Assembly: GCA_028023455.1 (NCBI GenBank)
Contig: JAQFVV010012418.1
Span: forward strand, 11,014,563 to 11,078,562
Direction: 5' to 3'
DNA: 64,000 nt
DNA from: Epiperipatus broadwayi
Taxonomy: Eukaryota; Onychophora; Udeonychophora; Euonychophora; Peripatidae
The position numbers were made by a program, and so were the translations under genes. The notes under the pieces were generated by a model, which searched no databases, had not been told where the DNA came from, and saw nothing but the letters and a program-made list of their open reading frames with translations. Position 1 is the first letter of the stretch. Every line of letters begins with the position of its first letter. Below, one piece after another: positions 1 to 11,510 of the stretch.

Positions 1-585
1 TCTTTAATAACTTTGTAAACTTGTTAGTTTATTAGCAAAAATTTAAGATCGTTTGCTTATTTAAAATTTCATGCTCTGTGTTTGAGTAGGTCTGTATTTC
101 AATATTTAACATCGTTTAGCATACAACCTTAAAGTGGTATCATTTTAAGGTTTGCTATTATTGAGATATAGATCTTTAAACAGAGGGCGTTACTGGAGAT
201 TTGTAATTGTATAATGGTTTGTATATTTTCTATAATTATTTCAGTTAGTGTTAACAGTAACTTTCTTTTCATTTATAGTTTGGGAGGAATTTAAAGATTA
301 AAATCTAATGTTTAGTTTGTCTTTAATAACTTTGTAAACTTGTTAGTTTATTAGCAAAAATTTAAGATCGTTTGCTTATTTAAAATTTCATGCTCTGTGT
401 TTGAGTAGGTCTGTATTTCAATATTTAACATCGTTTAGCATACAACCTTAAAGTGGTATCATTTTAAGGTTTGCTATTATTGAGATATAGATCTTTAAAC
501 AGAGGGCGTTACTGGAGATTTGTAATTGTATAATGGTTTGTATATTTTCTATAATTATTTCAGTTAGTGTTAACAGTAACTTTCT

Positions 586-592
<7 letters not shown>
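1..592. repeat. 319-bp tandem repeat, about 1.85 copies
   Basis: The sequence starting at base 1 recurs from base 320 and appears identical until about base 592, where the second copy is cut by a (TA)n tract. The first copy runs into the window edge, so more units may lie to the left. No ORF, ribozyme core or tRNA-like box is evident. Near-identity between copies means a recent duplication or a homogenised satellite. Confidence 0.9.

Positions 593-633
<41 letters not shown>
593..633. repeat. (TA)n microsatellite
   Basis: Uninterrupted TA dinucleotide run joining the truncated 319-bp repeat to a degenerate ribozyme-family repeat fragment. Similar TA runs mark the ends of most ribozyme-bearing repeats in this window. 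Confidence 0.95.
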
Positions 634-637
<4 letters not shown>

Positions 638-659
638 ATATAGTATATATATAGTAATA

Positions 660-845
660 ATGCTTTGCTTGAGTTGGTTTTTTGAATGTAGTGTTCCAAC
701 TCCTCACTGAAGAGACCCATAGGGGATGGGAACAATCTAAGATAAAGATGATTTGAATGCCTTCTCTTGCAGTAGCATTTATCATAAAAATAAATAAAAA
801 AAAGCTTGTTTAGAGCTCATTAGCATGCTCTTAATTATATATATA
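660..845 (+). repeat. Degenerate family-B hammerhead repeat fragment
   Basis: Bases 701-713 read TCCTCA followed by CTGAAGA, which is the 5' helix I strand and core of family B. The second core half is decayed (GATGGGAAC instead of GAAAC), so no active ribozyme is expected. The downstream segment at 805-832 (AAGCTTGTTTAGAGCTCATT and on) resembles the end of the better preserved copy at 53693-53726. A TA run precedes the fragment. Confidence 0.45.
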
Positions 846-1961
<1,116 letters not shown>

Positions 1962-2038
1962 GCAGTAGCAGCAACTGTTTAAACATTTACAAATTTGCAT
2001 AATGTGTATATATATATATATATTATACCGGATACTCA

Positions 2039-2132
2039 ATCTATTCTGATACAGGAGGGCGCCACCAGACCACTACGTGTCTGGAAAATTTGTTTATTGT
2101 GATCAGAATAGATGATGATGATGGTTTGCGCC
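2039..2132. other. Structured segment with interleaved complementary arms
   Basis: ATCTATTCTGAT (2039-2050) is the exact reverse complement of ATCAGAATAGAT (2102-2113). GGCGC and ACCA (2058-2067) can pair with TGGT and GCGCC (2122-2132), and CCAGAC (2065-2070) can pair with GTCTGG (2079-2084). The first two pairings interleave, so the RNA could form a pseudoknot. GC content is clearly above the surroundings and a TA run lies just upstream. It could be the end of an unidentified repeat or a structured RNA. Confidence 0.35.
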
Positions 2133-2424
2133 AACTAGACTCAGGGAGAAACAAGAGATCATAAATTGTTTAGACAATTGAGACAAAAGCACATACACAA
2201 ACATCAGCCAAATTAAGTTTAAACATATTTCATAAATTTTATTATGAGAAAATAAATTATTAAATATAAGTTTAGGAACAAGAGACGGGGTTAACTCAGG
2301 CGTGTACCAGACATACTAAAGGCAAAGCTATGACAGACTGAATGATCTAATAAACAAATGTAAAAGGGAGGAAGCAAATTTCATTCAGCAGAGGATTCAC
2401 CTAAACAGTGGTTTTTACTTTCAG

Positions 2425-2523
2425 ATATTTAAACTCTATGCCCCTGAAATAGATCAAAGAATCCAGCACCGAAGAGCTGTTCAAGATCTAAAAATTGGTC
2501 AGACCTTGAATGTCCTTATATCG
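2425..2523 (+). other. Candidate internal exon (33 codons)
   Basis: A pyrimidine-rich acceptor (GGTTTTTACTTTCAG) ends at 2424 and a donor GTATGAG starts at 2524. The 99-bp segment between them is open in one frame (start IFKLYAPEIDQRIQHRRAV, end IGQTLNVLIS), and that frame meets a stop right after the donor. Base composition is richer in GC than the flanks, which favours coding. The product is not recognised, and a remnant of an old gene or transposon is equally possible. No neighbouring exon could be joined to it. Confidence 0.3.
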
Positions 2524-4251
2524 GTATGAGCTGCACCTATTACTATGTTTAAAATAATGGTGATTGATCCACCTCAAGAACAACTGACAAACATGACCAA
2601 AATGAAGAAACAATTAAAACTGGTGAATCCCAGCCAAACGATTGGCAAAAAAATACTTTAAAATTAATAATTAATGGTCCCAAAAAGAGACAAGTAAATG
2701 ATTAGAAAAACAGTTACGTCTTCCCCAGCAAATAAAGAAAAGAAATAAACATACAAACAAATTCTGAGTACACGCTCTGATAAATTTAAAGCACACATAA
2801 TAACTACAAAAAAAAAGAAATCTATCAGAGAGTGCACATGAGTACAAAATATCAAATGTTTAAATACTCTAGCAGAATGAAAGTATTGCTCACCTGTAAT
2901 TTAAGAAAAGATAAAATTTATCTTTCTGCTGACGACTTATAAAAATTATAAAGAAAACACAATTCTAATTTCCACTTTTTGGAGATATTTGAAACGAAAT
3001 CTCCACCTGCGGAAAATTAGACAATAAAGCCGTCAGCCAAAAGATTTTTGGGGGTTTAGCCAGAGGGAAAACATAGAGTATAAAATTAATTAATTATTAA
3101 ATACTAAATAATTACAGGTAAGCATTTTAAAAGCGTGACTGCCAAAGCATTTATAAAAATCTTACATAAAATAGAAAACTCACTTGTCACTTTCCAATAA
3201 ACAAAATGGAAAGCAAATTAGAATCTTAAAACTAAGATTCTAAGACACACTATAAAATATTGAAAAACACAGCAAATATTAAATATGAGGCTATATTGAT
3301 TTAAGAATACATATTTGTGGTTAGATTGAGCGGAGATTTAATGAGAACTAATTTACCCTGGGGAGAATAAAAAAACGAAAATAATTACCTTTCGGTAAAA
3401 GCAATGTTCATGGAGAGTGCGCACTTTTAATTAAGTTCATTTTCAGGTTCTTTAGGCAGCAAAGTAGATGTAGAGAGGTTCCGGCTTTTTTTAGGTGTTC
3501 AAAGCATTACTGGAGCAAACATGGAAGTCAGGGATCCATCTTTTGTGGAGTTAGCAAGCCATTTGGGTGGTGATAACAAGTATAGAATTTGTCATTTTTG
3601 CCAGCAAAAGTCTTTAATAACAGCTGATGTCCTTTAATTAAGAAATTTAAATGTCCGCACTGCTATAACTTTCACATGAGAAAACCACTTGTCTATCTCT
3701 CAAAAATGGATTAACTGACCCTCCAAATTTCCGGGGTTATTTATATGTTGCTCCTTTTCCCGCAAAACACTTTCCTTGTTGTTCAATTTCTTCGCATCAG
3801 GCAGGGCAAATAGTAATCTTCCGCTCAATCTATCTAGGAATTCTACCCAGGATTTACTGAAATAAAAACAACAACATAAAAATCAAATCTCCGCTATTAA
3901 AATTGTTTACAATAATTAAAATAAAAGCAACAGGAATGCAATTAGCTAGCCAGCTTGTTTTTAAATCAAATGGATTTAAAAACAGGCGGTATATGAAAAC
4001 TATTTTAAAATAAATCGATAAATATTTTTAAAAAATCCGTTTTACATATAAATGCGTGTATACTTGGATACACACATTCTTTTTAAATAATATTGCAAAT
4101 TTAAACTCTACGTTTAATTAAAATTAAAAGCTTAATAAATTTCTTTTTTTTTTTTGTTTAATAACAACACCATTGAACCGGATTTCAATCAGGTTCAATA
4201 TATATATATATATATACATATGTTAAAACGAAGATTTGCACGGGTTAAATA
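2524..4251. other. Unassigned, apparently single-copy region
   Basis: Mostly AT-rich; 3430-3850 is more complex in sequence. No ORF of useful length, no match to other repeats in the window and no recognisable RNA. It could be intron or the untranslated part of a gene, but nothing fixes that. Confidence 0.4.
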
Positions 4252-4414
4252 TATAAAATACATATTTTGCGGGTTCATCCGTGTTAAAAACTTTTAATAC
4301 CAATACACTGATCACTGGTCACACAAGGATGGCTTGTGTGACCAAGTCGAAACGTCAGTGTATTGGTATTAAAAGTTTTTAACACGGATGAACCCGCAAA
4401 ATATGTATTTTATA
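4252..4414. repeat. Near-perfect inverted repeat with hammerhead-like centre
   Basis: Arms 4252-4308 and about 4359-4414 are reverse complements. The centre holds a further 12-bp stem (TGGTCACACAAG at 4316-4327 with CTTGTGTGACCA at 4333-4344) around a 5-base loop. On the + strand CTGATCA precedes that stem and CGAAACGTC follows it, which resembles hammerhead halves. However, CTGATCA lacks the conserved G of CTGANGA, and helix I would need a two-base bulge. A foldback (MITE-like) element, possibly derived from ribozyme-bearing sequence, is the safest reading. Confidence 0.7.
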
Positions 4415-4865
4415 CATATATATATATTATAAAATTACACTTTCAAAAATGAAAATAAATTTTTACATTTATTGTACCTTTATACAGTTTTTTTTTCATT
4501 TAATTTAATAATTTTTTATCTTATCTAAATAAATTAATAACAGGAAAAATGTAAAATTATATAATTATTGATACTAATATCCCATTATTAAAACTATGAT
4601 TTTTATTGCTGATATCAAAGAAATATTGAACTACTATTGTTTCTGAATCTACTCTTTCTCATAACAATTAACAGAATCAATAATGTAGTCAAGCCAAAAA
4701 ACTGAGAGACTATTAAATTATGTGTGCAACTGATCTTATGTCACTGGTACAGAGCCAGTGATTTACAGTGCTTTTACTTGAATAAGGTATATTATACAAA
4801 AGTCAAGATGCGCTGTTACATATTAAACTAACAATCCTAATATAGTTAAGATATTTACTTATTTT
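4415..4865. other. AT-rich DNA with no supported feature
   Basis: Low-complexity AT-rich flank of the LTR element that starts at about 4866. Nothing recognisable was found. Confidence 0.5.
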
Positions 4866-6169
4866 AGCATATTTTATTCTTGTACAAGTTGCATTGTGAA
4901 TTTAGAAGTTAAATTCCTAAAACAGAATATTTTAGTTTAGACAATATGGTTGTATAGATTTTTTTATGTGAATTAAAAGAAATCAAAAAGAGAGAAAGGA
5001 TATAAAGAGTATAATAAAAACAAAAAGGAAAACTAATTTGTATTTTTGTAAAGATAAATCAACCTTTTTTGTGAAGCCATTAGCAATATGTAAAACAAAA
5101 TCACAGCATTCCTTCGGTGATTAAAGATGGCAAACCCCCCCCCCCCCCAAAGGAAGATATTGTCAGCTAAATTACATTGAATTTGGTCTAAATTAACAGG
5201 TGTCAATAGGAGTTGCACAGAGAGACTAAAAAAATCAGGACTATAAAAAGAAAAACACATCATGCATCAGGGTTCTTTTTAGATATTTGTTCCTGAAATA
5301 AAACAGTTAAAAGTAAATATTAAGCATTGAAGATATTATGAACAGTGTGTCAAAATACTCTCACAATGGTAAATCATACAAAGATGTGTGAGTAGAATTC
5401 ATTTGCCATTGCTGCTTTTGCTTGATGTCATAAACTAGCACAAGTGAAGCCATCTCCTACTAAATTGAAAACCATGGAGTGCTTATAGACTGTAAGAATA
5501 GTGAACAGTGGATCTTTCTAAAAGATAAATCCATGCATGGTAAATTCTATAATAATATATGTGAACAGTTAAACTTACTGGTAAGAAAGGATTAATTCAA
5601 TATCCATGATTACTTTCTCTTGAAATCTTAAATGCAATAAACTGCCATCTTGACTTGTATGCATTAAAATAAAATCTTAGCAGTAGTTTTAATACCTATT
5701 TATTTTCTCTTATATTTTATTCTCTCAATAATATTAAATATTTCATTTGTATCAATATATTTAAATATAACCTATGTTGATATTTAGTTGTTTATTATTA
5801 ATTGTTTAAATTCATTTAAAATTAAACATTATTATAATTTGATTAAATAAATTGCTGATGCTGTACTTGAAAACATAATCCTCCGGGTATTCCAAGTAAT
5901 TTTATCATGACTAAATAATTAGGTGGGGTTTGTCCATTGAATTCTTACATAGAATACTGGCACCTTTTCAAATAAATTAAAAGCTGGTTCTCTCCTCTCT
6001 ATTGTTCAATGTTAGTTATGCTTAGCAAGTTACGTGCCCAGAAAAATAACTGCATTCGATAAAATTTACTGAATTTTTTTGATGAAAATTTGTCAAATTG
6101 AATGTAATTTGGTCACTGAATATAAGATAATTAACTTGTAAAAACTCTAATTGTACCATGGATGTTACA
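4866..6169 (+). repeat. 5' LTR of the 4.9-9.2 kb element
   Basis: Matches 8121-9185 in the same orientation, starting with CATATTTTATTCTTGT and ending with GTTACA. It carries about 250 bp (5068-5330, including a C14-type homopolymer near 5134) absent from the 3' copy. A primer-binding site follows directly, fixing the 3' boundary and polarity. Confidence 0.75.
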
Positions 6170-6170
6170 A

Positions 6171-6188
6171 TGGCAGCCCAACTTGAGG
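6171..6188 (+). other. tRNA-Lys-type primer-binding site
   Basis: TGGCAGCCCAACTTGAGG sits one base after the 5' LTR end. It resembles the known lysine-tRNA primer-binding sequence (TGGCGCCCAACGTGGGG) with a few changes. Its position next to the LTR end is what reverse-transcription priming requires. Confidence 0.7.
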
Positions 6189-6499
6189 TTTCAACAATAA
6201 CCACATCATGAGATAGGAGTAAAATAATATAATAAAATTTTAAATATAAATGTTTAAAAAAAAATGTTTTGTGTTTTTTTTTTGTTTCACATATATAAGT
6301 AAAAATAGGGGAGTAGGCAACATGATGGAAATAAAGTAGCTCATATTGTAAAGTGATGGCAGGGGGAGCAACTTCAGCAAATGTATTAATAAAAGACAAG
6401 TAATAAATAGAAATCAACCAAAGTATACAAAGGGAATAGAAGTGTATGAAATTGAAAAGTGGAAAATATACTCAAAATATGGCAGAAGACAAAAAATAA

Positions 6500-7599
6500 T
6501 TGAAAGAGAGCATGGAAACATTAGTGAAAAGGCTATTATATGAAGCAATAAATAAATTCAAAGAAGATATGAAAAAAGAAATCAGGGTGTTCCAAGAAGA
6601 AATAAAAAAAGAAGTGGTGGGGATGATTAGGGAAGTAAAAACAGAGATAAGGGAAGAGATTAAAGAAATGAAAGAAGAATTAATAAAGGTAATAGCTGAG
6701 AAAACTAAAAAAAGACACAGAGTGAAATGATAGAAGTAAGATCTGATAAACAGGAAAGTCAGGAAATAAAACCTCTAGAAATTAGAGAAACCATGCCAAG
6801 TGTGATAAATTTTTTTCTGAAATTGAAAATCTTCTATGGGCAGAATAGGAAGTCACTAATGAAACATGTAAATAGTCTTGAGAAATACTTCACAAAAACC
6901 CAATGTCAGAGGATATTAAGCTAACTGGAGCAGTTAGCCATTTACAAGGAACAGCACAGACTTGGTCAGAGGCTCTCTTCAAGAGACCAAAAGGCTTTGC
7001 ACAATATGGTCAGACGTTAATGAAATGTTATTGGAACAAAGTCCACCAAGAGAGAAGAGTAATGTGGCTCAAGAAAAATGTAGTACAGAGCAGTGTTATG
7101 TGCCATTTTTCTGGAAGCAAGTAGCACAACTATGCACCTTAATGAATTGTAAGTTGACAGAAAAGCAGGTTATAAAAATTATTCAGAAAAATTTCTCTAA
7201 TACAATAGGGAAAACTACTGATAAGCACCAGATGTGAGATGGTTGAGTAGATGGGTGAACTACTTAACACATTTGAGAACAACAGCCTAGTGAAAAAGAA
7301 ATGAACTCCAAGTATGTAAACAAAATACAAAAGTCATAAAAGTCAAGTACAATTGAACACTGGTGTTGACCAATAAGTTAGAAAATCAAAGAACAGATAA
7401 AATAACTATGTCTAAAAAGGGAAATGAAATTCAGCAAGATCTACACCCCTTGGAGAAAAGTTCAGGAGTCAAGATACATACAACAGGAAAGATCTTAATA
7501 CACAGTGGAGAGACTGGTGTGAGCAACATAGAGAAGTGGATAGATCACCACTGCCTCAACCAGGTTATGCATACTCAAACAGATAGTGGTAGCCAGTAA
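6500..7599 (+). pseudogene. gag-like region, broken by frameshifts and stops
   Basis: Several short overlapping reading frames follow one another. 6500-6730 encodes a very charged, heptad-like Lys/Glu coiled-coil segment. 6727-6924 contains KIFYGQNRKSLMKHV and LEKYF. 6903-7124 contains SHLQGTAQTW. A core of the form F-x-G, LEKYF, then a hydrophobic L-x-G-x-A-x-x-W motif is typical of retrotransposon Gag capsid regions, which package element RNA into virus-like particles. The path shifts frame near 6905 and 6965 and degenerates after 7240. 7363-7599 may be a nucleocapsid remnant, but no intact CCHC zinc knuckle is visible. It sits between the primer-binding site and 3' LTR as expected. Confidence 0.6.
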
Positions 7600-8031
7600 A
7601 ATGAATGGACCCAAACCCTGAAGACCTTGGAAAAAATTAACAGTAAATGAGATAGGATGATGATTCTGGGATCATTTACTTAGTAGTGGAATCTTGGTTT
7701 ACAATGAACTGTGATTATCAGTTTGATTGGTGAAGTGTATGTGCTAGTAAGGGATAATAATAACCCTGAAATTCATCCATTTTAGTTAGTATGCAAAGAC
7801 CATCCTTATGTGCCTGTCTTATAAAAGCAGGGTTCCAAGAAAAGGGAAGGATGAACCAAGTGCCTGGAGCATAAGTCTCAAAAGAATGAGCAATGCTTAA
7901 ACTTGGACTCTTTGTTGAACTCTATGGGGATGTATATGTGTACTACAAGCATGGAAAAAGTCCTTGTGTAATGCATTATGTAAATTCCTTGATCATGCAT
8001 TTAAACATTGTGATCCCTATTAGACAGTCAA

Positions 8032-8069
<38 letters not shown>

Positions 8070-8120
8070 CCTCAGGTAAAAATGATTTAATAGAGCTTGG
8101 AGAATAAAATAGTGTCATAA
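7600..8120 (+). other. Remnant internal region before the 3' LTR
   Basis: More complex in sequence than the flanks but full of stops in every frame. A purine run, AAGAAAAGGGAAGGATGAA, near 7836-7854 might be a relic polypurine tract, though it is not next to the recognisable LTR start. A (TA)n run occupies about 8036-8064. Confidence 0.4.
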
Positions 8121-9185
8121 CCATATTTTATTCTTGTCATAGACCATGCAGGTATTGTATGGTCTTTTATTCTAGTACAAGTTGTATCAGCAATTTAAAA
8201 GTTAAATTTCTAAAAAGAGAATATTTTAGTTTAGACAATGTGGTTGTATAAATTTTTTTATGTGTGTTAAAAGAAATCGAAAAGAGAGAAATGATAAGGG
8301 AAACTACTTTGTATTTTTATAAAGATAAAACAAACCTTTATCATGAAGAAATTCTGAATAGCATGTCAAACTACACTCACCATGTTAAATCATACTAAGA
8401 TGTGCAAGTAGAAGTTTGTTTGCCATTGTTGCTTTTACCTGATGTCATGAACCACCACGAGTGAAGCCATCTCCTACGAAATCTGAAACCAAGCAGTGCT
8501 TAGAGACTGCAAGAATAGTGAAGAGTGGATCCATCCAAAAGTTAAATCCATGCATGTTAAATTCTATAATATTATACACGAACAGATAAACTTACCGGTA
8601 AAAAACTATTAATTCAATATCAGTGATCACTTTCTCTTGAACTCTTAAATGCAATAAAATGTCATCTTGAGTTGTATCCATTAAAATAAAATCTTAGCAG
8701 TAGTTTTAATCCCTATGTATTTTCTCTTATATTTTATTCTCTCAATAATATTAAATATTTCATTATGCATCAATAAATTTAAATATAACCTACATTGATA
8801 TTTAGTCATTGATTATGAATTGTTTAAATTCATTTAAAATTAACCATTATTATAATTTGATTAAATAAATTACCGATACTGTACTTGAAAACATAATCCT
8901 CTGGGTATTCCAAGTAATTTCATCATGACTAAATAAATAGTTGGGTTTGGCCAGTGGATTCTTACATAGAATCCTGGTGCCTTTTCAAATAAATTAAAAG
9001 CTGGTTTTCTCCTCTCTATTGTTCAACTTTAATTATGTTTAGCAGGTTGTGTTACCAGGAGAAATAACTGCATTTGATAAAATTCACTGAAATTTTCTGC
9101 TGAAAATTTGTCAAATCGAACATAGTTTAGTTGCTGAATATAAGATAATTAACTCATAAAACGTAATTCTATCATGGACGTTACA
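8121..9185 (+). repeat. 3' LTR of the 4.9-9.2 kb element
   Basis: Direct-orientation copy of 4866-6169 with scattered substitutions and a short extra duplication near 8137-8170. It lacks the roughly 250-bp poly-C-containing segment. It ends in GTTACA at 9185. Confidence 0.75.
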
Positions 9186-9189
9186 ATAA

Positions 9190-10785
9190 AAATATCAAAG
9201 AAGTAGATAAATTAGTCTCCTGCCTTTTTGTTCTATCTATAATTTTTTTAAAATCTATATGAATCCACAGTTGTTCACATAAAAAATGCTTATTAAATAA
9301 TTTTTGCATTTCTATTTAATATCAAATTTATTCTGACAATATTATATTACATTTATTAAAAATTTTAAATTTTCTATAACTAATGACAAAAATGTTAAAG
9401 GTGCTTGTATGGATCAATAGGTTTCAAACCATTTACAGTGCAATATTATTAATAAGTTTTTATCCATAGTATGTTTTTATATATTGATGATTAATTAAAA
9501 AAAAAAAACTAAATTTAAGAAGTGTACAAAAATTTTACAAATAGTCTCTGTTGTTTCTCTGTAGTGCTACACTGTAGATTTGGATTGCACTCAATTTCTT
9601 GTTCTATAAATTTATATAGTTGTTGAGTAATATAAATATACTCCTTTAGTTGTTGTATATAATCCTATATGATTTAGCATAGTAATAAAATCATAATTTT
9701 GAGAACTAAAGATTTCTGAATCAATATTTAGCTTGTAACTTTCAATGATCAATTATTCCATGAACTCCAGATCTATTTTTTATTAAACATTTGATGATGA
9801 TGATTATTATTATGGTTTATTTTATTAATTTGTGTTGCTTTTGCTGTAATCTAATTTAATTTTGTTTTATGAAGATTATCTTTAAATTAAAAGATGGAAT
9901 AAAGATTGCTATTATTGAAAAAATATAGCCGAGAATAGAATCCACTACAGAACAACAGTTAAGCAAAACATATTTGAGAATAAAGTTGCTGTAGAAGAAT
10001 TTAAAAGACAGTATGCAATATGTCAAATAAACAAATTAAAAATAGCATGAAATATATGTACAAGTATTTATGATTCACAGATTGGTTTATTTAGACTTGA
10101 GTAAAATTTATCTTCAACTTTTTTTTTTTTGATTTTCTGTCTTCGTTTTTCCTTTAGATTTATAATGGCTATTTTAATTTATGAATGATTATCAATAAAA
10201 TAATAATAGTTTGATTTAATATTCTTTGATAAATATTTGCTTTTGTATCTAGTTTTGTTTAATAAAGCTTTTATTAAAAAAAAAAGCATGTCTTTCAAAT
10301 AAGTGAAATGTTTGTCTTACTGCAATATTTATTTCTAGTAATTCGAATCTGTTTTTCAAAGACCCTGATACTTTTTTTTACTGAATGTATTTTTATTTAT
10401 TCATTTATTTTTTAATTAAGACAAATTTTGAGACGATGCCATTTTACAATGAAGTTAAAAATACATACAAGCTTCTTTAATTTAAACAAAATATTTGATA
10501 ATAAATATACTAAAAGATTTGCAAGTTCAACTTTTAAACAATTATTTTTACATAATTTCTGGATTTCTTATGTAATGATAAATCTACGCAATTATTTGAG
10601 ATTCATCAATCTCGTTGAAGTAAACTAGTTTCACAGACGATCTTTCTCTCACTTTATATTTAAATAATATTAGTTTTAGATGTACTTGGGTGTAGTACTT
10701 TCATATTACAAATTTAAATGTAGTATTAACAATATGCATATACACACACCTTCACTTTCATAATTAGAGACTATATATATATCAA
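9190..10785. other. AT-rich DNA with no supported feature
   Basis: No coding segment, in-window repeat match or RNA gene was recognised in about 1.6 kb. Confidence 0.5.
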
Positions 10786-10832
10786 ATAATATAATTATAA
10801 TAAAACAATTCACTAGAATAAAAACTACAAAT

Positions 10833-11288
10833 AGTCAAAATAAGAGTCATAGATCAATTCATAGATCACATGACCCTATCTCTTAAGCTTGTAAGTTATA
10901 AACAGTGAGGATTGCCAATTCCTCTACAAGCTTTATGATAAATGCTTAGCCAGAGCCAGCACTTAAAATATCTCTGTCAGGAACCCCTCCCCAAACCCCT
11001 GACCATGGTTTCGTGCTTTGGCACTCCTCAGAGAGGTGTCAGGGTAAGTTCAGACACTAGATCTAAAAATACCAACCCAAAGCTAAGCACTTAGCTAAAA
11101 GTTATCTATTGATTGGAAAATCTGAAATTTTCAGACATCTACATGTCTTCAAACCCAGCTATCCAACTCAAATAGCTATATGGGGCTGATAGATCTTCAG
11201 CCATACCATATATTAGTAGTCATAGCAATATAAAATTGCATAAGACTTTTGGCAGAGACTATAAATAGTCAAAATAAGAGTTATAGAC
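10833..11288 (-). mobile_element. Family-B hammerhead repeat inserted in a foldback
   Basis: The insert is bounded by near-identical 30-base direct repeats (ACTACAAATAGTCAAAATAA at 10826 and ACTATAAATAGTCAAAATAA at 11259), which are either terminal repeats or a long target duplication. It contains the best preserved family-B hammerhead (10995-11037, minus). It also holds the conserved block shared by all families (TGTCTTCAAACCCAGC and AGCTATATGGGGCTGA, about 11143-11205). It shows similarity along most of its length with 49800-50150 and, inverted, with 53410-53760. No ORF is present, so mobility would depend on enzymes from elsewhere, plausibly a Penelope-like element. Confidence 0.65.
10995..11037 (-). 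ncRNA. Type I hammerhead ribozyme, family B
   Basis: Minus strand in order: helix I 5' strand ACCTCT, core CTGAGGA, stem II GTGC-CAAA-GCAC (four perfect pairs), core GAAA, palindromic helix III ACCATGGT, cleavage base C, helix I 3' strand AGGGGT (six pairs, one G-U). All conserved hammerhead positions are present. Helix III is too short to close as a hairpin but is self-complementary, so two copies would pair to form a dimeric ribozyme. Expected cleavage is after the C of GGTC. Cleavage activity is inferred from the motif. Confidence 0.8.
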
Positions 11289-11510
11289 AAAATTTTAAAA
11301 AATGCCTATATAAAATTAAAGATTAAAATTCTTTGCTATAGCTAGCTTCGACGTATTCCGCCATCTTAGCAAAGAATTTTAACGTATTGCTACTTAAGAT
11401 GGCGGAATACGCCGAAGCTAGCTATAGCAAAGAATTTTAATCTTTAATTTCATATAGGCATTTTTTAAAATTTTGTAGTTTTTATTCTAGTGAATTGTTT
11501 TATATATATA

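Larger units (their letters stand above)
4866..9185 (+). mobile_element. Degenerate LTR retrotransposon, gag only
   Basis: Two diverged direct repeats (about 4866-6169 and 8121-9185) flank an internal region that opens with a primer-binding site at 6171 and contains a broken gag-like region at 6500-7600. Both repeats end in GTTACA. No protease, reverse transcriptase, RNase H or integrase can be read, so pol is deleted or was never present. The LTRs differ by several indels, including roughly 250 bp with a poly-C tract (5068-5330) found only in the first, so the insertion is old. The exact 5' boundary is uncertain because no clear TG start or target duplication was found. Confidence 0.75.
10790..11510. 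mobile_element. Foldback element interrupted by a ribozyme repeat
   Basis: The right arm (about 11386-11510) is the reverse complement of a left arm in two pieces: 10790-10832 (AAACAATTCACTAGAATAAA) and 11289-11380 (ATTTTAAAAAATGCCTATAT onward, including TAGCTAGCTTCGACGTATTC). Joined, the arms are almost perfect around a short centre near 11383. The gap between the left pieces is filled by a family-B hammerhead repeat, so the foldback existed before that insertion. No transposase is present, so this is a MITE-like foldback or a palindromic duplication. Confidence 0.75.

Noticed and set aside
6022-6417. 131-residue minus-strand ORF
   Set aside because: It overlaps the LTR end, the primer-binding site and the leader of the plus-strand retroelement, has low-complexity composition and no motif, and is best seen as a chance antisense frame.
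11294-11476. Hammerhead in the 11.3-kb palindrome
   Set aside because: CGAAGC and GGCGGAATACG sequences lack CTGANGA and GAAAC; it is a plain foldback.
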